64,000 nt of DNA, from assembly GCF_900188185.1 (NCBI RefSeq), contig NZ_FZPA01000001.1, positions 372,001 through 436,000 of the forward strand, given 5' to 3'. A program made the translations under genes and the position numbers. Below the pieces are notes generated by a model. That model saw nothing but the letters and a program-made list of their open reading frames with translations, was not told the origin of the DNA and did not search any database. Shown piece by piece: positions 9,080 to 17,578 of this stretch. The first letter of the stretch is position 1; every line of letters begins with the position of its first letter. The stretch is from Sphingopyxis indica. GTDB taxonomy: Bacteria > Pseudomonadota > Alphaproteobacteria > Sphingomonadales > Sphingomonadaceae.

Positions 9080-10396
9080 ATGCAAGGCGAAAACGACCCG
9101 CTCGCGGCCTTCTGGATGCCCTTTACCGCGAACCGCGCCTATAAGGCCGCACCGCGCCAGCTCGTGTCGGCGCGCGGTATGTATTACCGCAGCGCCGACG
9201 GGCGCGAGATCCTCGACGCAACCGCGGGGCTGTGGTGCTGCAACGCCGGGCATTGCCGCGCCGAGATCGTCGAGGCGATCGCGACGACGGCGGCGACGCT
9301 CGATTTCGCGCCGACCTTTCAGCTCGGCCACCCGCTGCCGTTCGAGCTGGCGCAGCGGCTCGCGGCGCTGATGCCCGCGGGGCTCGACCGGATTTTCTTC
9401 ACGAACAGCGGATCGGAGTCGGTCGATACCGCGCTCAAGATCGCGCTCGCGGTGCAGCGCGCGAGGGGGGAGGGGACGCGCACGCGGCTGATCGGGCGCG
9501 AGCGCGGCTATCATGGCGTCGGCTTCGGCGGGATCAGCGTCGGCGGGATCGGCAATAATCGGCGCGCTTTCGGGAGCGGGCTGCCCGGCGCCGGCCATCT
9601 GCGGCATACGCATGATCCTGTGCGCAATGCCTTTTCGCGCGGTTTTCCGGCGCACGGAGCGGAGCTGGCCGACGATCTGCAGCGGCTGGTCGACCTGCAC
9701 GGCGCCGAGACGATCGCGGCGGTGATCGTCGAACCGATGGCGGGATCGACGGGGGTGCTGGTGCCGCCCGCCGGCTATCTGGGGCGGCTGCGCGAGATTT
9801 GCGATCGCCATGGCATCTTGCTGATCTTCGACGAGGTCATCACCGGCTTCGGGCGCGTCGGCGCGGCGACCGCGGCCGAGGCGTGGGGGGTGACGCCCGA
9901 CATCATCACCATGGCGAAGGGGCTGACCAATGCCGCGGTGCCGATGGGCGCGGTCGCGGTGCGGCGCGCGCTGCACGATGCGGTGATCGACGCGGCGCCG
10001 GGCGGGATCGAGCTGTTCCACGGCTATACCTATTCGGGGCATCCGCTCGCCGCGGCGGCGGGGCTCGCGGCGCTCGATCTCTATGCGCGCGAGGGGCTGT
10101 TCGCACGCGCGGCCGAACTGGCGCCCCATTGGGAAGAGGCGGTGCATGGGCTGAAGGGCGCGCGGCACGTCATCGACATTCGCAACATCGGCCTCGTCGC
10201 CGGGATCGAACTCGAACCGCGCGAGGGGGCGCCCGGCGCGCGGGCGATGGAGCTGTTCCACGCCGCTTTCGATGCCGGGCTGCTGATCCGCGTGACGGGC
10301 GACATCGTCGCGCTGTCGCCGCCGCTGATCGTCGAGCGCGAGCAGATCGACGCGATGGTGGGGATGTTGGGGGCGTTGCTTGACGGGGTTGCGTGA
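9080..10396 (+). CDS. Class III aminotransferase (omega-amino acid:pyruvate type)
   Basis: PLP enzyme transferring an amino group from an omega-amino acid or amine (beta-alanine is the common donor) to pyruvate. 438 residues. Family features seen: WMPFTANR and the LDATAGLWC N-terminus, TNSGSESVDTALK (phosphate cup), ERGYHGVGFGG, IFDEVITGFGRVG with the PLP-pairing aspartate, MAKGLTNAAVPMGAV with the Schiff-base lysine near 280, and HGYTYSGHPLA. The start has AAGGAG 6 nt upstream. It stands alone, so the physiological donor cannot be read from context; beta-alanine--pyruvate transaminase is the closest guess. Confidence 0.88.
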   Translation: MQGENDPLAAFWMPFTANRAYKAAPRQLVSARGMYYRSADGREILDATAGLWCCNAGHCRAEIVEAIATTAATLDFAPTFQLGHPLPFELAQRLAALMPAGLDRIFFTNSGSESVDTALKIALAVQRARGEGTRTRLIGRERGYHGVGFGGISVGGIGNNRRAFGSGLPGAGHLRHTHDPVRNAFSRGFPAHGAELADDLQRLVDLHGAETIAAVIVEPMAGSTGVLVPPAGYLGRLREICDRHGILLIFDEVITGFGRVGAATAAEAWGVTPDIITMAKGLTNAAVPMGAVAVRRALHDAVIDAAPGGIELFHGYTYSGHPLAAAAGLAALDLYAREGLFARAAELAPHWEEAVHGLKGARHVIDIRNIGLVAGIELEPREGAPGARAMELFHAAFDAGLLIRVTGDIVALSPPLIVEREQIDAMVGMLGALLDGVA

Positions 10397-10446
10397 CGGG
10401 GCGTGACGGCCGCTTTCGGGCGATACCGGTCGTAGGGATAAGGAAG

Positions 10447-10471
10447 CCCCTCCGCTGAAGGGGAGGGGCTT
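10447..10471. repeat. Single short palindrome of the CCCTCC...GGAGGG family
   Basis: A lone CCCCTCCGCTGAAGGGGAGG hairpin in the gap between two convergent genes. Its flanks (GTGACGGCCGCT at about 10404, CGCTTCCCACCCC at 10489) also flank the elements at 22416 and 42959, so the modules are reused between families. It could act as a bidirectional stem but lacks T-runs. Confidence 0.6.
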
Positions 10472-10517
10472 AATCGGATCGCAACGTCCGCTTCCCACCC
10501 CCTGAAACCGCCGCCGC

Positions 10518-11753
10518 TCAATGCCCCTCGCTCAGCGGAAACGCCAGCGAGACGCGGGTGCCCTTGCCGAGTTCGCTTTCGATGTCGAGCTGGCCCTGAT
10601 GGCGTTCGCCGATATGCTTGACGATCGCGAGGCCGAGCCCGGTGCCGCCGACCGAGCGGCTGCGCGCTTCGTCGACGCGGTAGAAGCGTTCGGTGAGGCG
10701 CGGGATATGGTCGGGGGCGATGCCGTCGCCCTGATCGGTCACGGCGAAGCGCGCGCGCTTGCCTTCGCGCGCGAGTTCGACCGTCACCGGGGTGCCGGCG
10801 TGGCCGTATTTCATCGCGTTCGAGATGATGTTGTGCGCGAGCTGGCCGAGCTGCGCGGCGTCGCCGAGCATCGGCAGCGGCGCATCGCCGAGCTTTGCGA
10901 CGATGTCCTTCGCGCGCGCTGCCTCGCTGTCGCGGAGCTGCGCGATCGTCGTTTGCACGATCTCGCGCAGGTCGACCTCGGCGGTCGGACGGCGAAAACG
11001 GTCGGCCTCGACACGCGAGATCGAGAGCAGGTCGATCACCAGCTGTTGCATCCGCCGTGCCTCGCGGTCGATGATCGACAGGAAGCGGTGACGGATTTCG
11101 CCGTTCGCCTCGCCGTTCATGTCCTGCAAGGTTTCGACATAGCCGAGGATCGCGGCGAGCGGGGTGCGCAGTTCGTGGCTGGCATTGGCGACGAAGTCCG
11201 ACCGCATCCGGTCGGCGGCGTCGAGCGCCGAGCGGTCGGAGAGGAAGATGATCCGGTCGCCGCCTGACAGCGCGGCGATGCGCATCGTCCAGCGCTGGCC
11301 GGGGCGCGGGAAGTCGACGAGGTTGATCGTGTGGAGCTCGGCGCTGTCCTTCGCCTCGGCGAGCCATTCGGTCGCCGCGGGATGGCGGATCGCGGTGCGG
11401 ATGTCGGCGCCGACGATATGGCGGCCGAGCAGGCGGATCGCCGCATCATTGGCGACGGTGACGATATTGTCGACGGTGCCGAGCAGCGGGTCGGTTTCCT
11501 GATCGGCCCAGCGCGCGAAATCGGGGTGGCGGAGCAGCGACGGCGGCTGGGCGGCAAGCGGCGACTCGGGCGGCTCGAGGGGCGATTCGGCCGCGACGGC
11601 GGGCGTTGCCGCATGGACGATCGCCGCAGCGGCGAGACCCGCGAGCGTCAGGATAGCGATCGTCGCGGCGTCACCGCCCGCCAGCGCCGCAAAGATCGCC
11701 GCGACGCCAAGCAGCGTCAGCGCGATGACCAGGCTGGACAGGCGGTCGAACAT
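10518..11753 (-). CDS. PhoR-like sensor histidine kinase
   Basis: Inner-membrane sensor kinase, 411 residues from MFDRLSSLVIAL. Two hydrophobic segments lie at about 8-25 and 30-50, then a PAS-like region (about 75-175), HisKA with the phospho-histidine in ASHELRTPLA (H193), and HATPase_c with N-box NIISNAMKYG, the G1 DQGDGI and G2 GGTGLGLAIVKH boxes. This order is that of PhoR, the phosphate-starvation sensor. No phoB, phoU or pst genes are adjacent: the downstream neighbour is convergent and the upstream one divergent. The specificity is therefore inferred from architecture only. Confidence 0.85.
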   Translation of the reverse strand: MFDRLSSLVIALTLLGVAAIFAALAGGDAATIAILTLAGLAAAAIVHAATPAVAAESPLEPPESPLAAQPPSLLRHPDFARWADQETDPLLGTVDNIVTVANDAAIRLLGRHIVGADIRTAIRHPAATEWLAEAKDSAELHTINLVDFPRPGQRWTMRIAALSGGDRIIFLSDRSALDAADRMRSDFVANASHELRTPLAAILGYVETLQDMNGEANGEIRHRFLSIIDREARRMQQLVIDLLSISRVEADRFRRPTAEVDLREIVQTTIAQLRDSEAARAKDIVAKLGDAPLPMLGDAAQLGQLAHNIISNAMKYGHAGTPVTVELAREGKRARFAVTDQGDGIAPDHIPRLTERFYRVDEARSRSVGGTGLGLAIVKHIGERHQGQLDIESELGKGTRVSLAFPLSEGH

Positions 11754-11902
11754 CGTGCCTGCGCGTCGCACGCGCCGCGCGCCCGTGCAAGCCCGTTCGC
11801 GCGGGTTAACCGTTCGCGTGCGAATGTGCCAAAGCGGGATCGGCCGAAGCGGGCCCTCGTCTTTTGCTTGGCCCCCTCGCGCCGATTGGCTATGCGCAGG
11901 GC

Positions 11903-12316
11903 ATGGAAAATCGCGATCTTCCGAACGAAGAGGGACGCCCCGCAAGCGAGCCCGTGCCGTCGCGGCGGCGGATGCTCGCGCTCGGCGCGGCTGGTGTGTC
12001 GGCGGCGCTGACGATCCGCCCGGCCTTTGCCCAGACCGCGGTGTCGGTAATGAACTGCGAGATTCCGGTTCCCGACCTCGGCGCGGCGGGCCAATATATC
12101 GACAAGCGCGGGCGGCTCGTTCCGCCGGGGACCAAGGGCGCTTATCCGGGCGCGCCGCGGCCCTTTACCGGCGAAGAGGTGAAACGCGCGTTCCACGGCC
12201 AGTCGCTGCCGGGGACGACCTACAACCAGTCGCAGGCCTATCTGCAATATATCCGGCGCTTGCAGGCGGGGCAGAGCGGCTTTACCTGCTTCGCATCGAT
12301 CCAGATGCCGCGCTGA
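11903..12316 (+). CDS. Unknown exported protein with Tat-type signal
   Basis: 137 residues from MENRDLPNEEG. After about 20 residues a twin-arginine-like SRRRMLALGAAG precedes a short hydrophobic stretch and a likely cleavage after PAFAQ, so export by the Tat system encoded at 31 kb is plausible. The mature part has two cysteines (MNCEIPV, GFTCFAS) and no domain I recognise. It diverges from the PhoR-like kinase and is 58 bp ahead of the FAH-family gene on the same strand. Coding character (GC-rich third positions) supports a real gene. Confidence 0.6.
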   Translation: MENRDLPNEEGRPASEPVPSRRRMLALGAAGVSAALTIRPAFAQTAVSVMNCEIPVPDLGAAGQYIDKRGRLVPPGTKGAYPGAPRPFTGEEVKRAFHGQSLPGTTYNQSQAYLQYIRRLQAGQSGFTCFASIQMPR

Positions 12317-12374
12317 CCATCGCTCCTTTGGGCGGTGGGGCATCGGCCGCATCGCAGACAAAGGAATTTCCCCC

Positions 12375-13376
12375 GTGAAACTCGCCTCGCTCAAAGCCGG
12401 CCGCGACGGCCGCCTTGTCGTCGTCTCGGACGATCTTGCCTGGTACGCCGACGCGGGACAGATCGCGCCGACCTTGCAGGCGGCGCTCGACGAGTGGGAC
12501 ATTATCGCGCCGCGGCTGAAGGCGCTGGCCGAAGACCTCAACCACGACGCAATTCCCAAGGAGCGATTTCACGAGCATGACGCGGCCTCGCCGCTGCCGC
12601 GCGCCTATCAATGGGCCGACGGCAGCGCCTATGTGAACCATGTCGCGCTGGTGCGGCAGGCGCGCGGCGCCGAAATGCCCGAAAGCTTCTGGCACGATCC
12701 GCTGATGTATCAGGGCGGCAGCGACAGCTTCCTCGCGCCCCGCGACCCGATCCCGCTCGGCGATCCGGCGTGGGGCTGCGACATGGAGGCCGAGGTGGTC
12801 GTGGTGACGGGTGATGTGCCGGCGGGGATCGACCCGGTCGCGGCGCGCGACAAGATATTGCTCGTCGGGCTGACCAACGATGTGTCGCTGCGCGGGCTGA
12901 TCCCCGGCGAGCTGGCGAAGGGGTTCGGCTTTTTCCAGTCGAAACCCGCGAGCGCGATGTCGCCGGTGTTCGTCACCCCCGACGCGCTTGGTGAGCGGTG
13001 GCAGGACGGCAAGCTGCACGGGACGCTGTGCGTCGACCTCAATGGCCAGCCGCTCGGCCGCGCCGACGCGGGGGTCGACATGACCTTCGACTTCGGCCAG
13101 CTGATCGCGCACGCCGCGAAGACGCGCAATCTGATCGCGGGGACGATCATAGGGTCGGGCACGGTGTCGAACCGCGATGCGGGCGGCGGGCCCGGCAAGC
13201 CGATCGCCGAGGGCGGGCTGGGCTACAGCTGCCTTGCCGAAGTGCGCACGGTCGAAACGATCGAGGGGGGCGAGGCGAAGACGCCCTTCATGCAGGCCGG
13301 CGACACGGTGCGCATCTGGATGGACGACGATCGCCACCATAGCATCTTCGGCGCGATCGAGCAGCGGGTGGGGTGA
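12375..13376 (+). CDS. Fumarylacetoacetate hydrolase family protein
   Basis: 333 residues from a GTG start preceded by AAGGA. The metal and active-site signature of the FAH C-terminal domain is present: CDMEAEVVVV (metal-binding glutamates), LTNDVSLR (aspartate), QSKPASAMSPVFVTP, and GSGTVSN. An N-terminal domain of about 90 residues is typical of FAH relatives cleaving or hydrolysing 2-oxo acid intermediates of aromatic catabolism. No hmgA or maiA neighbours are visible, so assignment as fumarylacetoacetase itself is not justified. A composite repeat follows directly. Confidence 0.85.
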   Translation: MKLASLKAGRDGRLVVVSDDLAWYADAGQIAPTLQAALDEWDIIAPRLKALAEDLNHDAIPKERFHEHDAASPLPRAYQWADGSAYVNHVALVRQARGAEMPESFWHDPLMYQGGSDSFLAPRDPIPLGDPAWGCDMEAEVVVVTGDVPAGIDPVAARDKILLVGLTNDVSLRGLIPGELAKGFGFFQSKPASAMSPVFVTPDALGERWQDGKLHGTLCVDLNGQPLGRADAGVDMTFDFGQLIAHAAKTRNLIAGTIIGSGTVSNRDAGGGPGKPIAEGGLGYSCLAEVRTVETIEGGEAKTPFMQAGDTVRIWMDDDRHHSIFGAIEQRVG

Positions 13377-13390
13377 GGGGGTAGGTTAAG

Positions 13391-13516
13391 CCCCTCCTCT
13401 TCAGAGGAGGGGTTTGGGGTGGTGTAGCGGCCTGGCGTTCGGCCGAAGCCACCACCCCGCTGCGACTAACGCGCAAGCGCGTAAGTCTCGCTGCCCCTCC
13501 TCTGAAGAGGAGGGGT
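13391..13516. repeat. Composite palindromic repeat, CCCTCCTCTTCAGAGGAGGG variant
   Basis: CCCCTCCTCTTCAGAGGAGG at the left and CCCCTCCTCTGAAGAGGAGG at the right, with inverted GGTGGTGTAGCGGCC-type arms and a hairpin ACGCGCAAGCGCGT between them. It lies between two convergent genes (FAH-family and tadC). Confidence 0.85.
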
Positions 13517-13549
13517 GGATCAACGTCCCGAATTCCCGTTTATGAAATA

Positions 13550-14593
13550 TTAGCCGCCGCCGCCACCCATGGCTCCCTTCAGCGCGTCGCTCAGCGAGCA
13601 GGCCGCCGGGCCGAGAATGACGATGAACAGGCACGGCAGGATGAAGAGGATCAGCGGCACTGTCATGATCGCGGGCAAGCGCGCGGCCTTTTCCTCGGCG
13701 CGCATCATGCGCTCGTTGCGGAATTCGGCCGACAGGACGCGCAGCGCGCTGGCGAGCGGGGTGCCGTATTTTTCGGTCTGGATCATGGTCGTGACCACGC
13801 CCTTCACCGATTCGAGATTGACGCGATAGGCGAGATTCTCGAACGCCTGGCGGCGTTCGGTGAGGAAGCCGAGCTCGATCGACGTCAGCGCAAATTCCTC
13901 GCCCAGTTCGGGATAGGCGCGGCCGAGTTCCTTCGCGACGCGCGCAAAGGCGGCGTCGACGGTGAGCCCCGCTTCGGCGCAGATGACGAGCAGATCGAGT
14001 GCGTCGGGGAGGCCTTTGCGGATCGCGTCGGTGCGTTTCTGGCGCTTGTTCTGAACGAACAGATCGGGCGCCTTGTAGCCGAGGATCAGCGCCGCCATCG
14101 TGAACCCCGAACGCTTGAACGGGGTCAGCGTCGGCCACATGTCGATGCCATAGATGAGCAGCGCGGCAAGCCCGCCGAAGACGATCGGCAGGACGAGGCG
14201 GCCGAAAATCACCGCGACCGCGAGGTCCTTCGAACGGATGCCGGCCTGTGCGAGCTTTTGCTGCACATCCTTGATCTGGCCTTCCTGGAGCACCTGCAGC
14301 TTGCCGAGGAAGGTGCGCATCTTGTCGGCGGTCTCGTTCTTGCGGACGAGCTTCGCGCGGCGCTTCGCGGTCGAGGCGGTGATGCCGGCCTTCAATTGTT
14401 CGCGCCGGTCGTTGAGCGCCTTGACACGCTTCGCCATCGGGTCGCGCACCGTCATCGCGCCATAGACGGCGAGCATGACGGCGAAGACGCCTACCGCGGC
14501 GAGCATGGTCGCGGCCCAGACGATGTCGACGCCCATCAGCGTCGGTCCCTGCTGGGCGCCGGAGAAAGCCGCGAAGACGAGATTGCTGTTCAT
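13550..14593 (-). CDS. tadC: Tad pilus assembly membrane protein TadC
   Basis: Inner-membrane platform protein of the type IVc (Tad/Flp) pilus, belonging to the GspF/T2SSF family. 347 residues with an N-terminal membrane segment (about 25-45), two central ones near 125-165, and a C-terminal one (about 310-335). The T2SSF domain includes DALDLLVICAEAGLTVDAA and VTTMIQTEKYGTPL. It ends in a GGGGG tail. Last gene of the operon; 13 bp after tadB. Confidence 0.92.
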   Translation of the reverse strand: MNSNLVFAAFSGAQQGPTLMGVDIVWAATMLAAVGVFAVMLAVYGAMTVRDPMAKRVKALNDRREQLKAGITASTAKRRAKLVRKNETADKMRTFLGKLQVLQEGQIKDVQQKLAQAGIRSKDLAVAVIFGRLVLPIVFGGLAALLIYGIDMWPTLTPFKRSGFTMAALILGYKAPDLFVQNKRQKRTDAIRKGLPDALDLLVICAEAGLTVDAAFARVAKELGRAYPELGEEFALTSIELGFLTERRQAFENLAYRVNLESVKGVVTTMIQTEKYGTPLASALRVLSAEFRNERMMRAEEKAARLPAIMTVPLILFILPCLFIVILGPAACSLSDALKGAMGGGGG

Positions 14594-14606
14594 TGGTCGC
14601 CCCGCC

Positions 14607-15575
14607 CTAAATCTCGAACGAAATCATGCGCGACATGATGAAGGCGCCGAGGCTCATCCAGATGAGCCCGCCGCCGCCGGCGATCATCAGCCGCTCTTCG
14701 TGGAAGAAGCCCGCGAGATATTCGGGGTTCATCATCCAGACGATCGTGAAGACGAAAAAGGGCAGCGACCCGACGATATAGGCCGACGCCTTGGCTTCGG
14801 ACGACATCGCCTTGATCTTGAGCTTCATCTGCGCGCGCTTGCGCAGCACGTCGGAGAGGTTGGCGAGCGTTTCCGCGAGGTTGCCGCCCGTTTCGCGCTG
14901 GATCGCGATGGTGATGCAGAAGAATTTGATCTCGGGCGTCCCGATCGTCTCGGCGGTCTCGAGCAGCGCCGCCTCCATCGTGTTACCGATGCGGATACGC
15001 TCGACGATGCCCTTGAATTCCTCGCCAACCGGCCCCGGCAGCTCCTGGCTGACCACCTGGAAGGTTTCGGTGACGGGCAGGCCCGATTTCAAACCGCGGA
15101 CGAGCAGGTCGATCGCGTCGGGAAAGCGCGCGTTGAACTTGGTGACGCGCTTCTTGATCAGGCGCCCGACGACGAACCACGGCAGCCCGACCATCGCGGC
15201 GAGACCCAGGAGCGACGACAACAGAAAGGGGGTGCGGAGGACGAGAAGCGCGCCGGTGACGACGACGAACACCGCCATCGAGGCGAACATATATTGGGTG
15301 ATCGTCCAGTCCTTGCCCGTCTGCCGCAGGCGCTTTTCCAGTTCCTCGCGGCGCGGCATCAGGCTGGTCAGTCCGGATTCGGCACGGCCGCCGCCGGACT
15401 GGATCGTCTTGCGCATCTGCGCCGCGACCACCGCCTCGGTAGAGGCGGCGTGGCGATCCTTCACCGTCGCGAGCCGGCGCAGCTTCGCCTTGCCGACCGA
15501 CGGCCCGCCGAGAAGCAGCACGAACGCGACGAAAACCAGGAAGCAGGCTGCGATGATGAGCGTGGGCAGGGTCAT
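14607..15575 (-). CDS. tadB: Tad pilus assembly membrane protein TadB
   Basis: Second GspF-type platform protein, partner of TadC. 322 residues: N-terminal membrane segment (about 1-22), a pair near 90-130, cytoplasmic T2SSF domain with DAIDLLVRGLKSGLP, FQVVSQELPGPVGEEF and AIQRETGGNLAETL, and C-terminal segments. In other alphaproteobacteria the ATPase gene cpaF (tadA) precedes this gene; here only 56 bp separate it from cpaE. Confidence 0.92.
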   Translation of the reverse strand: MTLPTLIIAACFLVFVAFVLLLGGPSVGKAKLRRLATVKDRHAASTEAVVAAQMRKTIQSGGGRAESGLTSLMPRREELEKRLRQTGKDWTITQYMFASMAVFVVVTGALLVLRTPFLLSSLLGLAAMVGLPWFVVGRLIKKRVTKFNARFPDAIDLLVRGLKSGLPVTETFQVVSQELPGPVGEEFKGIVERIRIGNTMEAALLETAETIGTPEIKFFCITIAIQRETGGNLAETLANLSDVLRKRAQMKLKIKAMSSEAKASAYIVGSLPFFVFTIVWMMNPEYLAGFFHEERLMIAGGGGLIWMSLGAFIMSRMISFEI

Positions 15576-15631
15576 GGTCGGATCGTCCGGTTATGCGTCG
15601 AACGGCCGCAGCAGGGCGCCGCGGCGCGGTC

Positions 15632-16909
15632 CTACGCCTGTTTCGCGGTCTTTTTGGTCACCAGCGTGCCGAGGCCGCCGAGCTTGCCGAGCAGCGACGC
15701 GCCCGATTTGGCCTTGCTCGCCTCGGCCGCCTCTTCGGCGTCGTCGGCCCCGTCGAGCACGAGGCGCATCAATTGCGTCCAGACATGGCCGGCCTTGGTG
15801 CCCTTGCACACCTCGGCATAGGATTTGCCGAGCTTTGCCGCCTGGCTCACCAGCTTCGGGTCGAAGGGAATGACGATGTCGACCGGGCGTTCGATCGACG
15901 ATTCGAACTCCTTGCGCGACAATTCGCCGATCGCGTTCTGCACCTTGTTCGCGACCAGCAGGACGCGGGCGCCCGGGACATTTTGCTTGAACCAGGACAG
16001 GAGGCGGATCGTGTCGCGCGCCGCGGCGAGCGTGACGTCGGTGACGAGCAGGATCGTTCCGGCTTCCGACACGAGGTGCGGGAAGGGGATGAGCACCTGT
16101 CGCGGAATGTCGACGATCGTCATCTCGAACGCACCGCGCAGCTCTTCCTCGAGCTGGAAGAAGGCCGAGCCGTCGGTCATCACCGGCTGGTGGATCGGTG
16201 CTTCGGCCGAGAGCAGGCTGAGCCTGTCCGAGGCGCGCACCATCGCGCGCTCGATGAACAGCCCGTCGATGCGGCTCGGATTGTCGATCGCGTCGATCAG
16301 CCCGCGGCCGGGCTCGAGGTCGAGCGTCAGCGCGCCGGTGCCGAAGTGGACGTCAAGGTCGAGCAATGCGGTCTGGCGGCCGGCCTGGTCGCTGATCGCC
16401 CAGGCGAGCGAGGTCGCGACCATCGAGGCGCCGACGCCGCCGCGCACCCCGACGACCGCCATCATATGGTGCGGCTTGTCGTCGTGGCCGTCGGCGTGTT
16501 TCGGCGCCGACAGCATGGCTTGCGCCATGGTCAGCGATTCGCGCACCTGATCGAGCGACAGCGGTTTCAGGAGATAGTCCTGAATGCCGCTCGACAAGAG
16601 ATCGCGATAGAGGCGGACGTCGTTGACCTGGCCCGCCGCGATGACGACCGTGCCCGGTTCGCATACTTCGGCGAGGGCGTTGATGTCGTTGATCGGATCG
16701 CCCGATTCGGACATGTCGACGAACAGGATGTTCGGGCTCGCCGAGACCGACAGCGACTGGACCGCATTGCGCAGCCCGCCCTTGTGGCATTTTTCGACCG
16801 GCCAGCCCATGTCGCCGGCGGCGACGCGGATCAGCTCCAGCGTATCCTCGTCGCAGACGAAGGCGTTGAAGGGTTCACGCAGCCCGGCTGCTTTGAAAGG
16901 AGCGTTCAC
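15632..16909 (-). CDS. cpaE: Pilus assembly protein CpaE (TadZ)
   Basis: Localisation factor of the Tad apparatus. 425 residues: an N-terminal receiver-like domain (about 20-135), then a MinD/ParA-type ATPase. The phosphate loop reads VVGVRGGVGASMVATS, a degenerate Walker A without the usual signature lysine pair, as in many CpaE/TadZ proteins; LLDLDVHFG follows. ATPase activity cannot be assumed. It overlaps cpaD by 4 bp (ATGA). Confidence 0.92.
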   Translation of the reverse strand: MNAPFKAAGLREPFNAFVCDEDTLELIRVAAGDMGWPVEKCHKGGLRNAVQSLSVSASPNILFVDMSESGDPINDINALAEVCEPGTVVIAAGQVNDVRLYRDLLSSGIQDYLLKPLSLDQVRESLTMAQAMLSAPKHADGHDDKPHHMMAVVGVRGGVGASMVATSLAWAISDQAGRQTALLDLDVHFGTGALTLDLEPGRGLIDAIDNPSRIDGLFIERAMVRASDRLSLLSAEAPIHQPVMTDGSAFFQLEEELRGAFEMTIVDIPRQVLIPFPHLVSEAGTILLVTDVTLAAARDTIRLLSWFKQNVPGARVLLVANKVQNAIGELSRKEFESSIERPVDIVIPFDPKLVSQAAKLGKSYAEVCKGTKAGHVWTQLMRLVLDGADDAEEAAEASKAKSGASLLGKLGGLGTLVTKKTAKQA

Positions 16910-17556
16910 TTGCCGCCTCCACTGCTGGTTTCTTGACTCTTCAGCTCGCCGGCACCCGTCGGCGGCTTTTCGCGATAGGTCTTGATCGCGCGGATCGCGG
17001 TGCTCGGGTCCTGGCGATCGGCGCTCGCCCCCTTGATCAGGTCATTGGGGTCGGCGATCATCGCGGCGAGATTGCTGTTCGACGCGCAGCCATAGTTCGA
17101 CGAGGTCGCATTGTTGAAATTGATCGAATATTTGCTCGACCAATCGGGGCAGCCGGGGACATAGGCCGAGCTTCGCGTGACCACGACGCGCAGGCTGCCC
17201 GCGGGGACGTCGCCGGTAGTGACCGGAACGCCTTCGCTGACGAGCAGGCCGCGGCGCTCGACCATCGAGCGGATCGTCGCCTGTGCGGCGCTGTTGCCAT
17301 AGGTCGACGGATCGTCGATCGCGATGCGGTCGCCATAGGCGACGTTCATCGCGTCGAGCCAGCCCTGGAGGCGGCCCTGCTCGCTCGGCGGCAGCTCGCC
17401 GTTCGCGGTGGCGACATCGAACTGGTAGATGGCGTTGCGCACGACCGGCTGGTGGACCGATTCGAGGCTGCGGTTGCTGCTCGCGGTGCCGGTGCTGCAC
17501 CCCGCAAGGGCGGTTGTCAGAGCCACGGCTGTCCAAGTTGCGATATATTTCATCAC
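16906..17556 (-). CDS. cpaD: CpaD family pilus lipoprotein
   Basis: Outer-membrane lipoprotein of the Tad secretin complex. 216 residues; the signal peptide ends in a lipobox TTALAGCST with the lipidated cysteine near residue 20. The CpaD domain follows, with RGLLVSEGVPV, VTRSSAYVPGCPDWS and NYGCASNSNLAAMIADP, the latter being characteristic. Its last 4 bp overlap the cpaE start. Confidence 0.92.
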   Translation of the reverse strand: MMKYIATWTAVALTTALAGCSTGTASSNRSLESVHQPVVRNAIYQFDVATANGELPPSEQGRLQGWLDAMNVAYGDRIAIDDPSTYGNSAAQATIRSMVERRGLLVSEGVPVTTGDVPAGSLRVVVTRSSAYVPGCPDWSSKYSINFNNATSSNYGCASNSNLAAMIADPNDLIKGASADRQDPSTAIRAIKTYREKPPTGAGELKSQETSSGGGK

Positions 17557-17578
17557 TTTGCTCCCGAAAAGCCGTGCA

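Noticed and set aside
8815..9144. Open frames across the repeat with PHPNPSPEGEG-like peptides
   Set aside because: These are translations of the palindromic repeat, known to be a common source of false genes; no independent coding evidence.
9080..10396. Class III aminotransferase as glutamate-1-semialdehyde mutase or BioA
   Set aside because: The WMPFTANR start and HGYTYSGHPLA segment match omega-amino acid:pyruvate transaminases; HemL and BioA signatures are missing.
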